A stretch of DNA of 60,323 nt from Bryobacteraceae bacterium (GTDB lineage: Bacteria; Acidobacteriota; Terriglobia; Bryobacterales; Bryobacteraceae), in assembly GCA_023511855.1 (NCBI GenBank), contig JAIMAR010000002.1, positions 1-60,323 of the forward strand, in the 5' to 3' direction. Within the stretch, counting starts at the first letter, position 1. Each line of letters opens with the position of its first letter. Of this stretch, positions 22,703 through 31,256 are shown in pieces. A program made the position numbers and the translations under genes. Under the pieces are notes generated by a model. That model was not told the DNA's origin, did no database searches, and worked only from the letters and a program-made list of their open reading frames with translations.

Positions 22703-23811
22703 CGCGCCCTGTCCCGTACTCGCTCAAACAACTCTGCGTAGGCCAAGATCATCTTCTCATCCGAGAACTCGACCGCCTTCTGCCGTGCGGCCGTCCCAAG
22801 CCTACGGCGCATCTCCGGATCCCTGGCCAGCGCCAGAAGCGCCTCGGCCGCGCGGCCGACCTCGCCCGGGGGAATAAGCAGCCCAGTAACCTCATGCTCG
22901 ACCAGCTCCGGCACTCCGCCCACCGCAGCGGCCACCACGGGAAGGCCCGCGGCCATCGCTTCCATAACGGCAAGCGGACTGCCTTCCCACCTGGAACTCA
23001 ACGCGAACAAATCAGACGCCGCCAGCATCGCCGGCACGTCCGTGACCGTGCCCAGAAAATGAGTCCGGCCCCCGAGGCCCAACTCTTCCACCAGCCTGCG
23101 CGCTTCTGCCTCCAGGCTGCCCCGGCCGGCCAGCAACAGGTGGCAACCCGGGACCTCCCCCAAACCGGAGTGGAAGGCGCGAATTAACGCCAGAGGATCT
23201 TTTTGCGGCTCCAGTCTTGCCACCGATGCGATGAGCAGATCGTCTCTCTTAAAGCCGTGCGCCTCCCTCCATGCCGCCCGCTTGCTGGGATCCCGATAAG
23301 CACCCAGATCGATCCCGTTGGGGATCACAGCATGCGGCTCGTAGCCATAAACCCTCCGGAAGGAGCGGGCCATCTCACCGCTGATGGCCACAGCCACGGC
23401 GCCGCTGCGGAACGCCATGCGGTTGAACCACCGCCCGAGGGCATCCACCTCTTTGTCAGCCTCATTGTGGACGGTATGGACGATCGCGATGCGGCCGGCC
23501 ATCCTCGCCGCCGGCCAGACGTACCGCAACACGTAGGAGTGAGTGTGGACGACGTGAGGACTCCAGTCACGCAGGGCCCGCACGAGCCGCGGCCACATCC
23601 GGGGGTCGAGTCCCTTGCGCTTCCCCAGGCTGCGAACTGGAACTCCGGCTTGGTCCAGCTCAACCTTGAGGCTTGCCGGCCCGGGATCAATCAGTGCGGC
23701 GAATGAGGTCTCGAACCGCTCCGGATCGAGCCTGCGGGCCAGCGTCGTCGCGACACGTTCGGCCCCGCCCCGATTCAAGGTGGCCAAGACCTCCATCACC
23801 CGCGTCTTCAT
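22699..23811 (-). CDS. Glycosyltransferase family 4 protein (C)
   Basis: About 370 residues from ATG 23811 (MKTRVMEVLATLNRGGAERV), whose ATGA overlaps the stop of the O-antigen-ligase-like gene; upstream in-frame codons lie within that gene and are rejected. GT4 hallmarks: GGAERVATTLARRL, HTHSYVLRYVWPAAR, VIPNGIDLGAYRD, SVARLEPQKDPLALIRAF, LAGRGSLEAEARRL and EGSPLAVMEAMAAGLPVVAA (EX7E). It is likely a paralogue of glycosyltransferase B, with the same GGAER loop and similar length. Its role is polysaccharide repeat-unit assembly; specificity unknown. Confidence 0.92.
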   Translation of the reverse strand: MKTRVMEVLATLNRGGAERVATTLARRLDPERFETSFAALIDPGPASLKVELDQAGVPVRSLGKRKGLDPRMWPRLVRALRDWSPHVVHTHSYVLRYVWPAARMAGRIAIVHTVHNEADKEVDALGRWFNRMAFRSGAVAVAISGEMARSFRRVYGYEPHAVIPNGIDLGAYRDPSKRAAWREAHGFKRDDLLIASVARLEPQKDPLALIRAFHSGLGEVPGCHLLLAGRGSLEAEARRLVEELGLGGRTHFLGTVTDVPAMLAASDLFALSSRWEGSPLAVMEAMAAGLPVVAAAVGGVPELVEHEVTGLLIPPGEVGRAAEALLALARDPEMRRRLGTAARQKAVEFSDEKMILAYAELFERVRDRAR

Positions 23812-25007
23812 GGCCGTTTCTCCTGTAGGAGAAATGAGCGGGCCCAGACGACCATGATCATCGCGGCGATCCACCATACCGGCTTGCGATGTTCCCAGCT
23901 CAACGTGAGAATCCCCGTGCCGCAGACGGCCAGCATCACCGCCCAGAGCGAGCGCTCCAGCGGAGGCATGAACCACACGAAAACCACCAGCACCGCCGCA
24001 GCCCCTAAGAACAGCGTCCATCCCACCATCCCGCACTCCACGAGCACAGAGAGATAGGTGTTGTGGGCCACATAGCGGTGGCCCGGGCGCGCGGGAACTC
24101 CCAGCCTTGGCCGCACGCTTTCCGGGTAAGCCCCGGCGCCCACGCCATGGATCGGTCTCTGCCGGAAAACGGCCCAGCCGGCTTTCCAAATTTGGGTTCG
24201 ATTGTGGAGCGTGCCCTGAGTGAGTTCTTGTGGCAGAGCTGCAAGACGCTGGCGCGCCGGTGGAGGGGTCATATAAAGAGGGCCAGTGATCAACAGGGTA
24301 AACAAAAACGCCGCCGAAAGCTTTTGGGACTGATCAGAGGCCCTCCACGTCCACACCACGAATAGAAAGGCCATGCAGGCCACCACGAACGCAGTCCGGG
24401 AGGCTGTGACGACCACTGCGGCCACCGCCAGTAAGGTCAAGGTCCGCCACATCCAGCGCCGCCATCCGCGGTCTTGCAAGGCCAAATACAGGCCCAGGGG
24501 GATAGTCAGCGCCACGGTGAGGCCCAGGTCGTTGGGTTCGAAGCCGGCCGCCGCATAACGGCGGTAGTAAGTTTCCAGGCCACGCACAAACCGGGACAGG
24601 GTCAACAGCGAGCCCACCGCCGCGCCTAACACATAGGCTGCGATGAGCCATTGCTGACGGCGGGCCGTAGAGCCGAACTCCCAGATCAACCCCGCCATAA
24701 CCAGAAGCTGGGCAAAAGTGGCGGCCTTTGCCCACGTCGCGCTCGGCGCCAGGCTCCAGAAATAGGTCGCGCCGCTCCATGCCGTAAACAGTGCAAGCAA
24801 TACCAGCGCCAGATTGGGTCGCCGCAGGCGACCGCGCCACACAAGCACTGCCGCGGCCGAAAGCGCCGCCAGCAGGCCCACCAGCCGCGTGATCGTGCCG
24901 ACGCCGGGAACCATCAGGCTCTTTTCCCACGGGATGGTAAAGATCAGCGCCCACAGCAGAGGCCATGCGACCTTGACCTCCAACGTCTGGCGCAAGCGGC
25001 CGTTCAA
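23808..25007 (-). CDS. O-antigen ligase/polymerase-family membrane protein
   Basis: About 399 residues with some ten to twelve hydrophobic segments and a large external loop (about 245-330) holding the Wzy_C-type features RTQIWKAGWAVFRQRPIHGVGAG and GHRYVAHNTYLSVLVECG. Family members either polymerise repeat units (Wzy) or ligate polysaccharide to a carrier (WaaL). The likely start is TTG at 25007, which overlaps the flippase stop as TTGA; a longer reading from 25115 would lie inside the flippase gene and lacks a membrane start. Together with the flippase it suggests a Wzx/Wzy-dependent pathway. Confidence 0.87.
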   Translation of the reverse strand: MNGRLRQTLEVKVAWPLLWALIFTIPWEKSLMVPGVGTITRLVGLLAALSAAAVLVWRGRLRRPNLALVLLALFTAWSGATYFWSLAPSATWAKAATFAQLLVMAGLIWEFGSTARRQQWLIAAYVLGAAVGSLLTLSRFVRGLETYYRRYAAAGFEPNDLGLTVALTIPLGLYLALQDRGWRRWMWRTLTLLAVAAVVVTASRTAFVVACMAFLFVVWTWRASDQSQKLSAAFLFTLLITGPLYMTPPPARQRLAALPQELTQGTLHNRTQIWKAGWAVFRQRPIHGVGAGAYPESVRPRLGVPARPGHRYVAHNTYLSVLVECGMVGWTLFLGAAAVLVVFVWFMPPLERSLWAVMLAVCGTGILTLSWEHRKPVWWIAAMIMVVWARSFLLQEKRP

Positions 25008-26272
25008 CGCACCCTCTCCATCCGGCGCATCGCCTTGCTCAGGATGAGCAACTCGCCGGCAATCTGTATCGAGGCCGTCACCGCGACGGCCAGGGCGGCG
25101 CCCCTCAGCCCCCACCCCGGAATCAGTGACCAGCTCGTCAAAGCGGATGTAGCCGCCACCACCGCCAGCAGCGGCATCTGCGCCAGGAAGGAACGGGCGC
25201 TGGTGATCACGTAACCGAGTGCGGAGGCCACATAGACCAAGCCCGCGGCCACCATCATTTGCGTGAGCAGAGGCCCATAGACGCTATACTCCGCCCGGTA
25301 CAACGTCCCCATGACCCATCCGCCAACGACCGCCGCCAGGACAACGCCCACAACGCCCAAGGCTGCCGCCAACCCGGCCAGCTTCAGGGCCAAACCAACG
25401 AACTGCCGGTCCTCATGTTGGCCGAAATGACGCGCCAGCCGCGGCGTGGCCGACTGCCCGAGGGCATTGACCACGGTGCTGCCGGCGGTCAGGAACGCGG
25501 CCACCGCGGCAAACACGCCCAGCTCCCGCGTGCCCAAGAAGTGCTCCACCGCGTAGCGCGGCACGCTGCTGGTAAAGGAGACCAGCATCAGCACGACTCC
25601 CAGCGGCAAGGCCGTGCGGAAAATCTCCCACTGGGACTCGCGTCCCTGCTGAGCGAGGTCCTCCCCCTGGCTGCCACGGGGACGGTCGAAGAACCACAAG
25701 ACGGCCAGCCGGGCCAGCAGCAGCATCGCCACCGAAGGCAACAAGCTTCGTGTGGCCGCCAGCACCACCCCAAAACTCACCAGAGCGAGCAGCCCTCGCG
25801 CGATCAGCGACCAGGCAATCTCCGCCATACGCTCCCGGCGCAGCATGGCCCCGTAGTAAACGTCGCTGACAATGTCCGCCGTCAGGCTGAATCCGATCAG
25901 GACCATGGAAAACGCAATGGTGGCCCCCCGCCCGCTGGCGAGCGCCATCATCACGATCACCGCCATGGCTGCCGCACTAACCCAGAGACGCACGGTCTGA
26001 TAGTCGCCGAAGGGATGCCGCCGGAAGATGTCCGTCGCCAGTACGGCACGCAAGTTCAAATGTGAGAGCATCGCCACCGGCATCACCAGCGCCAGAGCCA
26101 GAGCGTATTCACCCAGCATCTCCCCCGAACCCAACTTGGCGATGAGGCTCATCACGCCCCATTGGCAAGCGCCGTAGATGCTGTTGCCGGCGAAGGTCCA
26201 GGCGAAGTTGGAGCGCAGGCTGGGAGCAGCCTCGCTCGTCGCTTGGGACTGGCAGGTTCGCGTTTGCATCAC
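25004..26272 (-). CDS. Polysaccharide flippase (Wzx-like, MATE/MOP superfamily)
   Basis: A 422-residue polytopic protein with about twelve membrane helices. The first is NFAWTFAGNSIYGACQWGVMSLIAKLGSGEMLGEYALA, the typical Wzx/RfbX N-terminus. Such proteins flip undecaprenyl-linked repeat units across the inner membrane. It is the first gene of the seven-gene minus-strand operon; the others follow with overlaps of 4-10 bases. The 129 bases upstream, before the DUF1684 gene, should hold the operon promoter, but no clear consensus was found. Confidence 0.88.
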   Translation of the reverse strand: MMQTRTCQSQATSEAAPSLRSNFAWTFAGNSIYGACQWGVMSLIAKLGSGEMLGEYALALALVMPVAMLSHLNLRAVLATDIFRRHPFGDYQTVRLWVSAAAMAVIVMMALASGRGATIAFSMVLIGFSLTADIVSDVYYGAMLRRERMAEIAWSLIARGLLALVSFGVVLAATRSLLPSVAMLLLARLAVLWFFDRPRGSQGEDLAQQGRESQWEIFRTALPLGVVLMLVSFTSSVPRYAVEHFLGTRELGVFAAVAAFLTAGSTVVNALGQSATPRLARHFGQHEDRQFVGLALKLAGLAAALGVVGVVLAAVVGGWVMGTLYRAEYSVYGPLLTQMMVAAGLVYVASALGYVITSARSFLAQMPLLAVVAATSALTSWSLIPGWGLRGAALAVAVTASIQIAGELLILSKAMRRMERVR

Positions 26273-26401
26273 GGTCTAGGCGGTCAGAACTGGCCTCACG
26301 AGCCGGTCCGGGGCAGCCTTCCTGCGAGCGGCCGTGGAGGCCCTCTGAACCCAGTGTATCCGCTCAGACTCTCCCGGATCTGGACGTTTGCCCGAACCGG
26401 A

Positions 26402-27283
26402 CTAATGCGCGGCCGCCGGGTGATTCATCTCCCCAGCGGGGATGCGGACCGGCAGGCGGTTCTGGGGGAGAGGAAGCGGGCATGTGGCGTAAGCGGTGAA
26501 AGCGCAGGGCGGACTGTAAGCCCGATTGAAATCCAGGGTAACGTAGCCGCCCTCGGGAGGGTCGGCGTAGAGGAAGCGTCCTGCCGGATAGGTTTCCTTG
26601 CCTGCCGTCGCGTCACGAAAGACAAAAAACAACCGCCCGCCCTCCTGCGTGGGCTCCAGCCGGTATTCCTTCCCTGCGATCTCGAACGCGGCATAGCCGG
26701 GGCAAAGCGCCTCTTCGGTGATCCCCACGATATTGAGCACGGAGACTTTCTTGGGTGGGTTGTAGGGCACCCAGCGGGCGCGGATGCGCCAAGTTTCATC
26801 GATGTCGAACCACCGCAGCCCTTGGAACTGCTTGCGCGCGGGCGCGTTCAAATCCCGCAGCCGGATCGCGTAGCGGTCACCCCGCCGGATCACCCACATC
26901 GAAAGCGCGCCGGTGCGCAGCACATCCGGCGTTCCCTCGGCGTCCGAGCGGAGCGCCGCCTTCCGCACGGGCTTCCCATCCAGGGTCACTTCGACGCCCG
27001 CTTCGGCGGTGAACGTGGTGCTCCCGTTTCGGAATGTGAACACTCCGATCCGCGCCGGAGCGGAGCCTGGGGGCAGAACGATCTCGTTGGTGGAGGCCGT
27101 TCCGGCCCGGTTTTCGCCCTCTTTCAACCAGTACAGGCCCGCCACGGTCAGCCAGCCATCGTCCCTAACCAGGCTGGCCTCGCGCTCCTTCCGCCACTTC
27201 TCGATCTCCTGGCGGTAGGAGGCCTGCGCGAGCAGGAAACCCGCCCCGATGGCCCCGGCGACGATGATGGTAATCGAGCGCAT
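26402..27283 (-). CDS. DUF1684 protein with N-terminal signal
   Basis: A 293-residue protein with a signal or anchor peptide (MRSITIIVAGAIGAGFLLAQ), then the DUF1684 block: YRQEIEKWRKEREASLVRDDGWLTVAGL in two adjacent parts, YWLKEGENRAG, RWFDIDETWRIRARWVP and the C-terminal GRFLYADPPEGGYVTLDFNRAYSPPCAFT. The last stretch, with its Cys and Asn, is the most conserved part of the family. Function is not established; it is probably periplasmic. It begins three bases after the recA paralogue 2 stop, so the two may be co-transcribed, although the pairing has no obvious functional meaning. Confidence 0.9.
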   Translation of the reverse strand: MRSITIIVAGAIGAGFLLAQASYRQEIEKWRKEREASLVRDDGWLTVAGLYWLKEGENRAGTASTNEIVLPPGSAPARIGVFTFRNGSTTFTAEAGVEVTLDGKPVRKAALRSDAEGTPDVLRTGALSMWVIRRGDRYAIRLRDLNAPARKQFQGLRWFDIDETWRIRARWVPYNPPKKVSVLNIVGITEEALCPGYAAFEIAGKEYRLEPTQEGGRLFFVFRDATAGKETYPAGRFLYADPPEGGYVTLDFNRAYSPPCAFTAYATCPLPLPQNRLPVRIPAGEMNHPAAAH

Positions 27284-27286
27284 GCT

Positions 27287-28351
27287 TCAGCGTCCCCGAT
27301 TCGCCCCAGCCGGCGCGCCCTTGGCGCTCTGCGCGGCTTCCGCCGGCGCCGGCTCCCGGATCAAACCCAGCAAGCGGCGCAGTTCCGTGTCGATCTGGCG
27401 GCTCACGTCCGGATTGTCGCGGAGGAACTGGCGGGCATTCTCCCGCCCTTGGCCGATCCGCTCGCCCTTGTAGCTGTACCAAGAGCCGCTCTTTTCGAGA
27501 ACGTTGTGCGCCACGCCCAGATCCAGCAAGTCCCCTTCGCGCGAGATGCCCTGGCCATAGAGAATGTCGAACTCCGCCTCCCGGAACGGCGGCGCCAGCT
27601 TGTTCTTCACCACCTTGACCTTGGTCCGGCTCCCGATCACCGTCTCGCCCTCTTTGATGGCCGCTACGCGCCGGATGTCGGCACGTACGGTGGCATAGAA
27701 CTTCAGAGCCCGGCCGCCGGTCGTAGTTTCCGGATTGCCGAACATGACGCCGATCTTTTCGCGGATCTGATTGATGAAGATCAGGCAGGTATTGGACTTG
27801 GAAACGACGCCGGTAAGCTTGCGCAATGCCTGCGACATTAGCCGCGCCTGCACACCCATGTGCGCGTCGCCCATTTCTCCATCCAGCTCCGACTTGGGGA
27901 CGAGCGCAGCCACCGAGTCGATCACCAGGACATCAATGGAGTTGGAAGAGATCAGCGCGCTGGTGATCTCGAGGGCCTGCTCAGCGTAGTCCGGCTGCGA
28001 GACCAGGAGATTGTCGACGTCGACGCCCAGCTTGCGGGCGTAGATCGGGTCCAGGGCGTGCTCAACATCGATGAAGGCCGCCACGCCGACCGCCTTCTGC
28101 GCCTCGGCCACGACTTGCAGCGCGACGGTGGTCTTCCCTGAAGACTCCGGCCCGAAGATCTCGGAAATCCGCCCGCGGGGAAATCCCCCGACCCCCAGCG
28201 CCGCATCCAGGGAAATAGAACCTGTGGAGATGGCCGAGACCGGCACGATGGCCTCTTTCGCTCCCAGGCGCAGCACGGACCCCTTGCCGAACTGCTTCTC
28301 GATCTGGCTCAAGGCGAGCCCCAACATCCGTGCCCGTTCTTTTTCGTCCAT
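27287..28351 (-). CDS. recA: RecA recombinase, paralogue 2
   Basis: A RecA of about 354 residues. The start [20 protein letters not shown] at 28351 matches the family N-terminus and has GAGGG upstream; an ATG 15 bases earlier is possible. Walker A GPESSGKT (67-74), L1 ([17 protein letters not shown]), L2 GNPETTTGG and [15 protein letters not shown] are intact. DVEHALD replaces the usual DAEHALD. The Ala/Pro-rich tail differs from paralogue 1. This copy looks closer to the standard RecA, so it is probably the main recombinase. With paralogue 1 it brackets the polysaccharide operon, both copies in the same orientation. Confidence 0.96.
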   Translation of the reverse strand: MDEKERARMLGLALSQIEKQFGKGSVLRLGAKEAIVPVSAISTGSISLDAALGVGGFPRGRISEIFGPESSGKTTVALQVVAEAQKAVGVAAFIDVEHALDPIYARKLGVDVDNLLVSQPDYAEQALEITSALISSNSIDVLVIDSVAALVPKSELDGEMGDAHMGVQARLMSQALRKLTGVVSKSNTCLIFINQIREKIGVMFGNPETTTGGRALKFYATVRADIRRVAAIKEGETVIGSRTKVKVVKNKLAPPFREAEFDILYGQGISREGDLLDLGVAHNVLEKSGSWYSYKGERIGQGRENARQFLRDNPDVSRQIDTELRRLLGLIREPAPAEAAQSAKGAPAGANRGR

Positions 28352-28411
28352 AATAGCCGCCCTCATCCCGAAGGAAGGTGAAATGATGATTGTACTGCGC
28401 TGGAGAGCAGC

Positions 28412-29359
28412 TTAGAGACGGGGTGCGTAGTAACCTTTGCGCGCGCGCACCACCAGGTTGCTCCGCCCCTGGACCCTGACCTCCACGGTTTGATAGCTGC
28501 CGTCCGTCTTCAGGGGTTCGGGCCGGTACAAGATGTTGTACTGGTGCCGCAGTTCGTTGGCGATGTTCTCAAAGGACTGCGAGAGGTCCGTGACCTGGAA
28601 GGGGAAAAAGGTGGTACCGCCCGTCTCCTCGGAAAAATACTTCAGCACGCGGTCCCCGCGCGTGTTCGAGACCCCACCCTGGACTGCGCTGGTGGAGATG
28701 CTGTAGATGACCACGTCAGCCTTTTGAGCCATCTCCAGGGCCTGGTCACGGCTGAACCGGCTCTGGTTGTCCTCGCCGTCGCTCAGGATGATCATCGCCC
28801 GGCGGAACTTGTGCATCGGTTGATCCTGCATCAATTTGTCACGCGCGGCGTAAAAGATCGCGTCATAAAGGGACGTGCCTCCCCCTGGCCGCAGCTCGCG
28901 TATTTTGTTGGTCAGCAATTCCAGGTTATCCGTCAAATCCGCTTGCAGTTCTGGGGCCGTGTCAAAGCTGATGATCGCTGCTTTGTCCTGACCGGGTCGC
29001 AGCACGCTGTTCAAGAACTCGATGGCCGCCTCCTGGATGAAGCGGAAGCGGTCGCGCACGCTGTTGCTGGTGTCAATGAGGATCACCAAGCGGAGAGGCA
29101 GGTCGCTTTCGGCGGTGAACTCGAGAATCTTTTGCGGATACTTGCCCTCGCGAACGATGAAATCGTCCTTGGTCAGGCCGGTCACAAAGCGGCCGCGCCG
29201 GTCGGTCACGGTGAACAGCAGATTGACGCGCGTAACCTCCAGTACGATGCGCGTTTGATCGTCACTGGCTGCCGGGGGCGATTGCTGGGCACTCCCGTCG
29301 GCTGCGCTCATCAGTCCCGGCAGCCAGGAGAGCAACAAGGCTGCCGTTAATAGCTTCAT
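28412..29359 (-). CDS. Secreted VWFA-domain protein (acidobacterial type)
   Basis: About 315 residues from ATG 29359 (MKLLTAALLLSWLPGLMSA signal peptide), with AGGGAAAAC upstream and a TATAAT-like hexamer before that. An N-terminal segment (RIVLEVTRVNLLFTVTDRRG...FVTGLTKDDFIVREG) precedes a von Willebrand A domain with the metal site DTSNS, a Thr in GGGTSLYDAI and LSDGEDNQSR. The C-terminal part reads YNILYRPEPLKTDGSYQTVEVRV and ends GYYAPRL. This architecture matches the VWFA-related family amplified in acidobacteria. It probably binds protein partners outside the inner membrane; ligand unknown. It overlaps no gene if this start is used. Confidence 0.9.
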   Translation of the reverse strand: MKLLTAALLLSWLPGLMSAADGSAQQSPPAASDDQTRIVLEVTRVNLLFTVTDRRGRFVTGLTKDDFIVREGKYPQKILEFTAESDLPLRLVILIDTSNSVRDRFRFIQEAAIEFLNSVLRPGQDKAAIISFDTAPELQADLTDNLELLTNKIRELRPGGGTSLYDAIFYAARDKLMQDQPMHKFRRAMIILSDGEDNQSRFSRDQALEMAQKADVVIYSISTSAVQGGVSNTRGDRVLKYFSEETGGTTFFPFQVTDLSQSFENIANELRHQYNILYRPEPLKTDGSYQTVEVRVQGRSNLVVRARKGYYAPRL

Positions 29360-29376
29360 TGTTTTCCCTGATTCAA

Positions 29377-30309
29377 TTATAAAGGAAGTCCTTCCAACCA
29401 TCCCTCCAGCTCGGGCGGTAAGGGCGCCTCCACGCTAACCTCCATCCCGCTCGACGGCTGCCGGAAGCGGATCCTCCAGGCATGCAGGAAATACCGCCCC
29501 AACGTGGGACGGCCTTCGACTTTGGCTGGCGCACCATAGAGCCTGTCCCCCACGACCGGATGGCCGCAAGCGGCCAAGTGGGTCCGGATCTGGTGCGTCC
29601 GGCCGGTCTTGATCCGCACCTCCAGCAGGGTGAAAGACTGGAACCTCTTGAGCACGCGGTACTCGGTTACGGCAGCCCGGCCCTGGGCCAGCCGGGCGGT
29701 CATCCGGATCCGGCGGACCGGGTCCCGCGCGATGGGCCGCTCCACCCGCCCGGTCTCGCCCTTCACGTTTCCATGAACGAGCGCCAGGTAGACCTTCTCC
29801 ACTTCCCGGCGAGCGAATTGTTCCGCCAGCCTTCGGTGCGCGGCGTCGTGTTTGGCGACCAGGATGACTCCGCTGGTGTAGCGGTCCAGCCGGTGGACGA
29901 TCCCCGGCCGCAATTCTCCGCCCAGGGTGGAGAGCCGGCCGAAGTGGTGCAGCAGGGCGTTGACCAGCGTTCCGCTGCGGCAGCCGGCGCCGGCGTGCAC
30001 GACCATTATGGCAGGTTTGTTCACCGCCGCCACGTCCTCATCCTCGTACAGGATTTCCAGGGGGATTGGCTCCGGCTCGGCGCGCAGCGGAGCCAGCGGA
30101 GCCGGTTCCACCTCGATCTCCTCCCCTCCCCGCAGCAAATAGGAGCTCTTTTCCACCTGGCCTCGCACGCGGATGCGCCCGGCGCGGATCCACTCCTGAA
30201 TCCGGGTCCGGCTGTAATCCGGCAACTGTTCGCTCAAGAACCGGTCTAAACGTTTCCCGGCGTCTGCGTCTTGTGTTTTAAGCTTCAATCTGTGTCCATC
30301 CTTACACAT
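29377..30309 (-). CDS. RluA-family 23S rRNA pseudouridine synthase (RluD-like)
   Basis: A 310-residue enzyme with an N-terminal S4 RNA-binding domain (about 18-75: KRLDRFLSEQLPDYSRTRIQEWI, shown here as the start of that domain) and the RluA catalytic core. The catalytic Asp lies in HRLDRYTSG (about 138-146), followed by VYLALVHG, RAAVTEYRVL and GRTHQIRTHLA. The S4 domain and length fit RluD or RluC; RluD (helix 69 of 23S rRNA) is the better guess. It diverges from galU with only 29 bases between the starts, so their promoters must overlap each other or the genes. Confidence 0.92.
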   Translation of the reverse strand: MCKDGHRLKLKTQDADAGKRLDRFLSEQLPDYSRTRIQEWIRAGRIRVRGQVEKSSYLLRGGEEIEVEPAPLAPLRAEPEPIPLEILYEDEDVAAVNKPAIMVVHAGAGCRSGTLVNALLHHFGRLSTLGGELRPGIVHRLDRYTSGVILVAKHDAAHRRLAEQFARREVEKVYLALVHGNVKGETGRVERPIARDPVRRIRMTARLAQGRAAVTEYRVLKRFQSFTLLEVRIKTGRTHQIRTHLAACGHPVVGDRLYGAPAKVEGRPTLGRYFLHAWRIRFRQPSSGMEVSVEAPLPPELEGWLEGLPL

Positions 30310-30326
30310 TCCGAGGCAAGGGCCGC

Positions 30327-30332
30327 TATATT
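30327..30332 (+). promoter_or_regulatory. -10-like hexamer six bases before galU
   Basis: TATATT is followed by six bases and the GTG start. No ribosome site is visible and no good -35 was found, which fits a leaderless transcript. Weak evidence on its own; see the related sites at 36.2, 44.2, 44.9 and 46.3 kb. Confidence 0.35.
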
Positions 30333-30338
30333 CAATAT

Positions 30339-31223
30339 GTGATCCAGTGCGCCATCGTACCCGTCGCCGGTCTCGGCACGCGGCTCATACCAGCTACGAA
30401 GAGCCAACCCAAGGAAATGCTGCCCGTGGCCCGGAAGCCCATTGTGCAGTACGTCGCCGAGGAGCTTGTCGCTAATTCCATTGAAGAGATCTTGTTCGTC
30501 ACCGGCCGCAACAAGACGTCGATCGAAGACCACTTTGACCCCGACCCGGAGTTGATGCGCCTGTTGCAGGAGCGGGACCACAAGAGCCTGATCGAGGAGC
30601 TGCGCTTTCAGGAATTGCAGGCCCACTTTTATTACACCCGCCAGAAATCCCAGTGCGGTCTAGGCGACGCCGTGCTGTGCGGGGAAAGCTTCGCCGGCGA
30701 GCGCCCGTTCGCCGTGGCCCTGGGCGACTCGATTCTGGGCTTGAATGGAAGCTCGCGGTCGTTGAGCCGCATGGCCGAGATCTTCTCGACGCGCCACGCC
30801 AGTTGCGTTCTGGCGGTCGAAGAGGTTCCCAAAGATCAAGCGGCTCACTATGGCATCGTCCAGCCCGCCGACGGGGACGGCCAGTGCTTCCGGGTCAAAA
30901 CCGTCATTGAGAAGCCTCGCCCCGAAGAGGCGCCCAGCAGTCTGGCTATTGCCGGCCGGTACATCTTCTCGCCAGTCATCTTCGACATGATCCGCAAAGT
31001 GCAGCCCGACAGCCGGGGAGAAATCCAGCTCACCGACGCGATCCGTGGTCTGTGCGAAGAGGGCAAGCGGGTGCTGGCCTTCCGCCTGCCGCCCAGCGAG
31101 CGCCGTTACGATATCGGGAACTTTTCCAGCTACTTCCAAACCTTCGTCGAATTTGCTCTGGCCGACCCGGTCTACGGCGAAGAGTTGAGGCAATACTTGC
31201 TGCACCTGCTCCAGCCCCGGTGA
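30339..31223 (+). CDS. galU: UTP-glucose-1-phosphate uridylyltransferase
   Basis: A 294-residue GalU making UDP-glucose from UTP and glucose-1-phosphate. It shows the nucleotidyl-transfer loop GLGTRLIPATKSQPKEMLPV (about 11-30), KPIVQYVAEE, the GLGDAVLC motif, VALGDSIL, and LTDAIRGL near the end. Start is GTG at 30339; the overlapping ATG is out of frame. Its product feeds galE downstream and probably the glycosyltransferases of the polysaccharide operon. Converges with a Tat-exported isomerase-like gene. Confidence 0.96.
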   Translation: MIQCAIVPVAGLGTRLIPATKSQPKEMLPVARKPIVQYVAEELVANSIEEILFVTGRNKTSIEDHFDPDPELMRLLQERDHKSLIEELRFQELQAHFYYTRQKSQCGLGDAVLCGESFAGERPFAVALGDSILGLNGSSRSLSRMAEIFSTRHASCVLAVEEVPKDQAAHYGIVQPADGDGQCFRVKTVIEKPRPEEAPSSLAIAGRYIFSPVIFDMIRKVQPDSRGEIQLTDAIRGLCEEGKRVLAFRLPPSERRYDIGNFSSYFQTFVEFALADPVYGEELRQYLLHLLQPR

Positions 31224-31256
31224 CCCCTGACGGCTCACCGCCGTTGTCCAGCCGCT

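Noticed and set aside
21079-24189. Long N-terminal extensions of glycosyltransferase C (to 24189) and similar overlaps in the polysaccharide operon
   Set aside because: They run back into the upstream gene in another frame; the internal ATGs overlapping stops as ATGA begin with the conserved GT4 N-termini.
26162-27841. 559-codon plus-strand frame over the flippase start, DUF1684 and recA
   Set aside because: Spans antisense of three unrelated genes; no recognisable domain.
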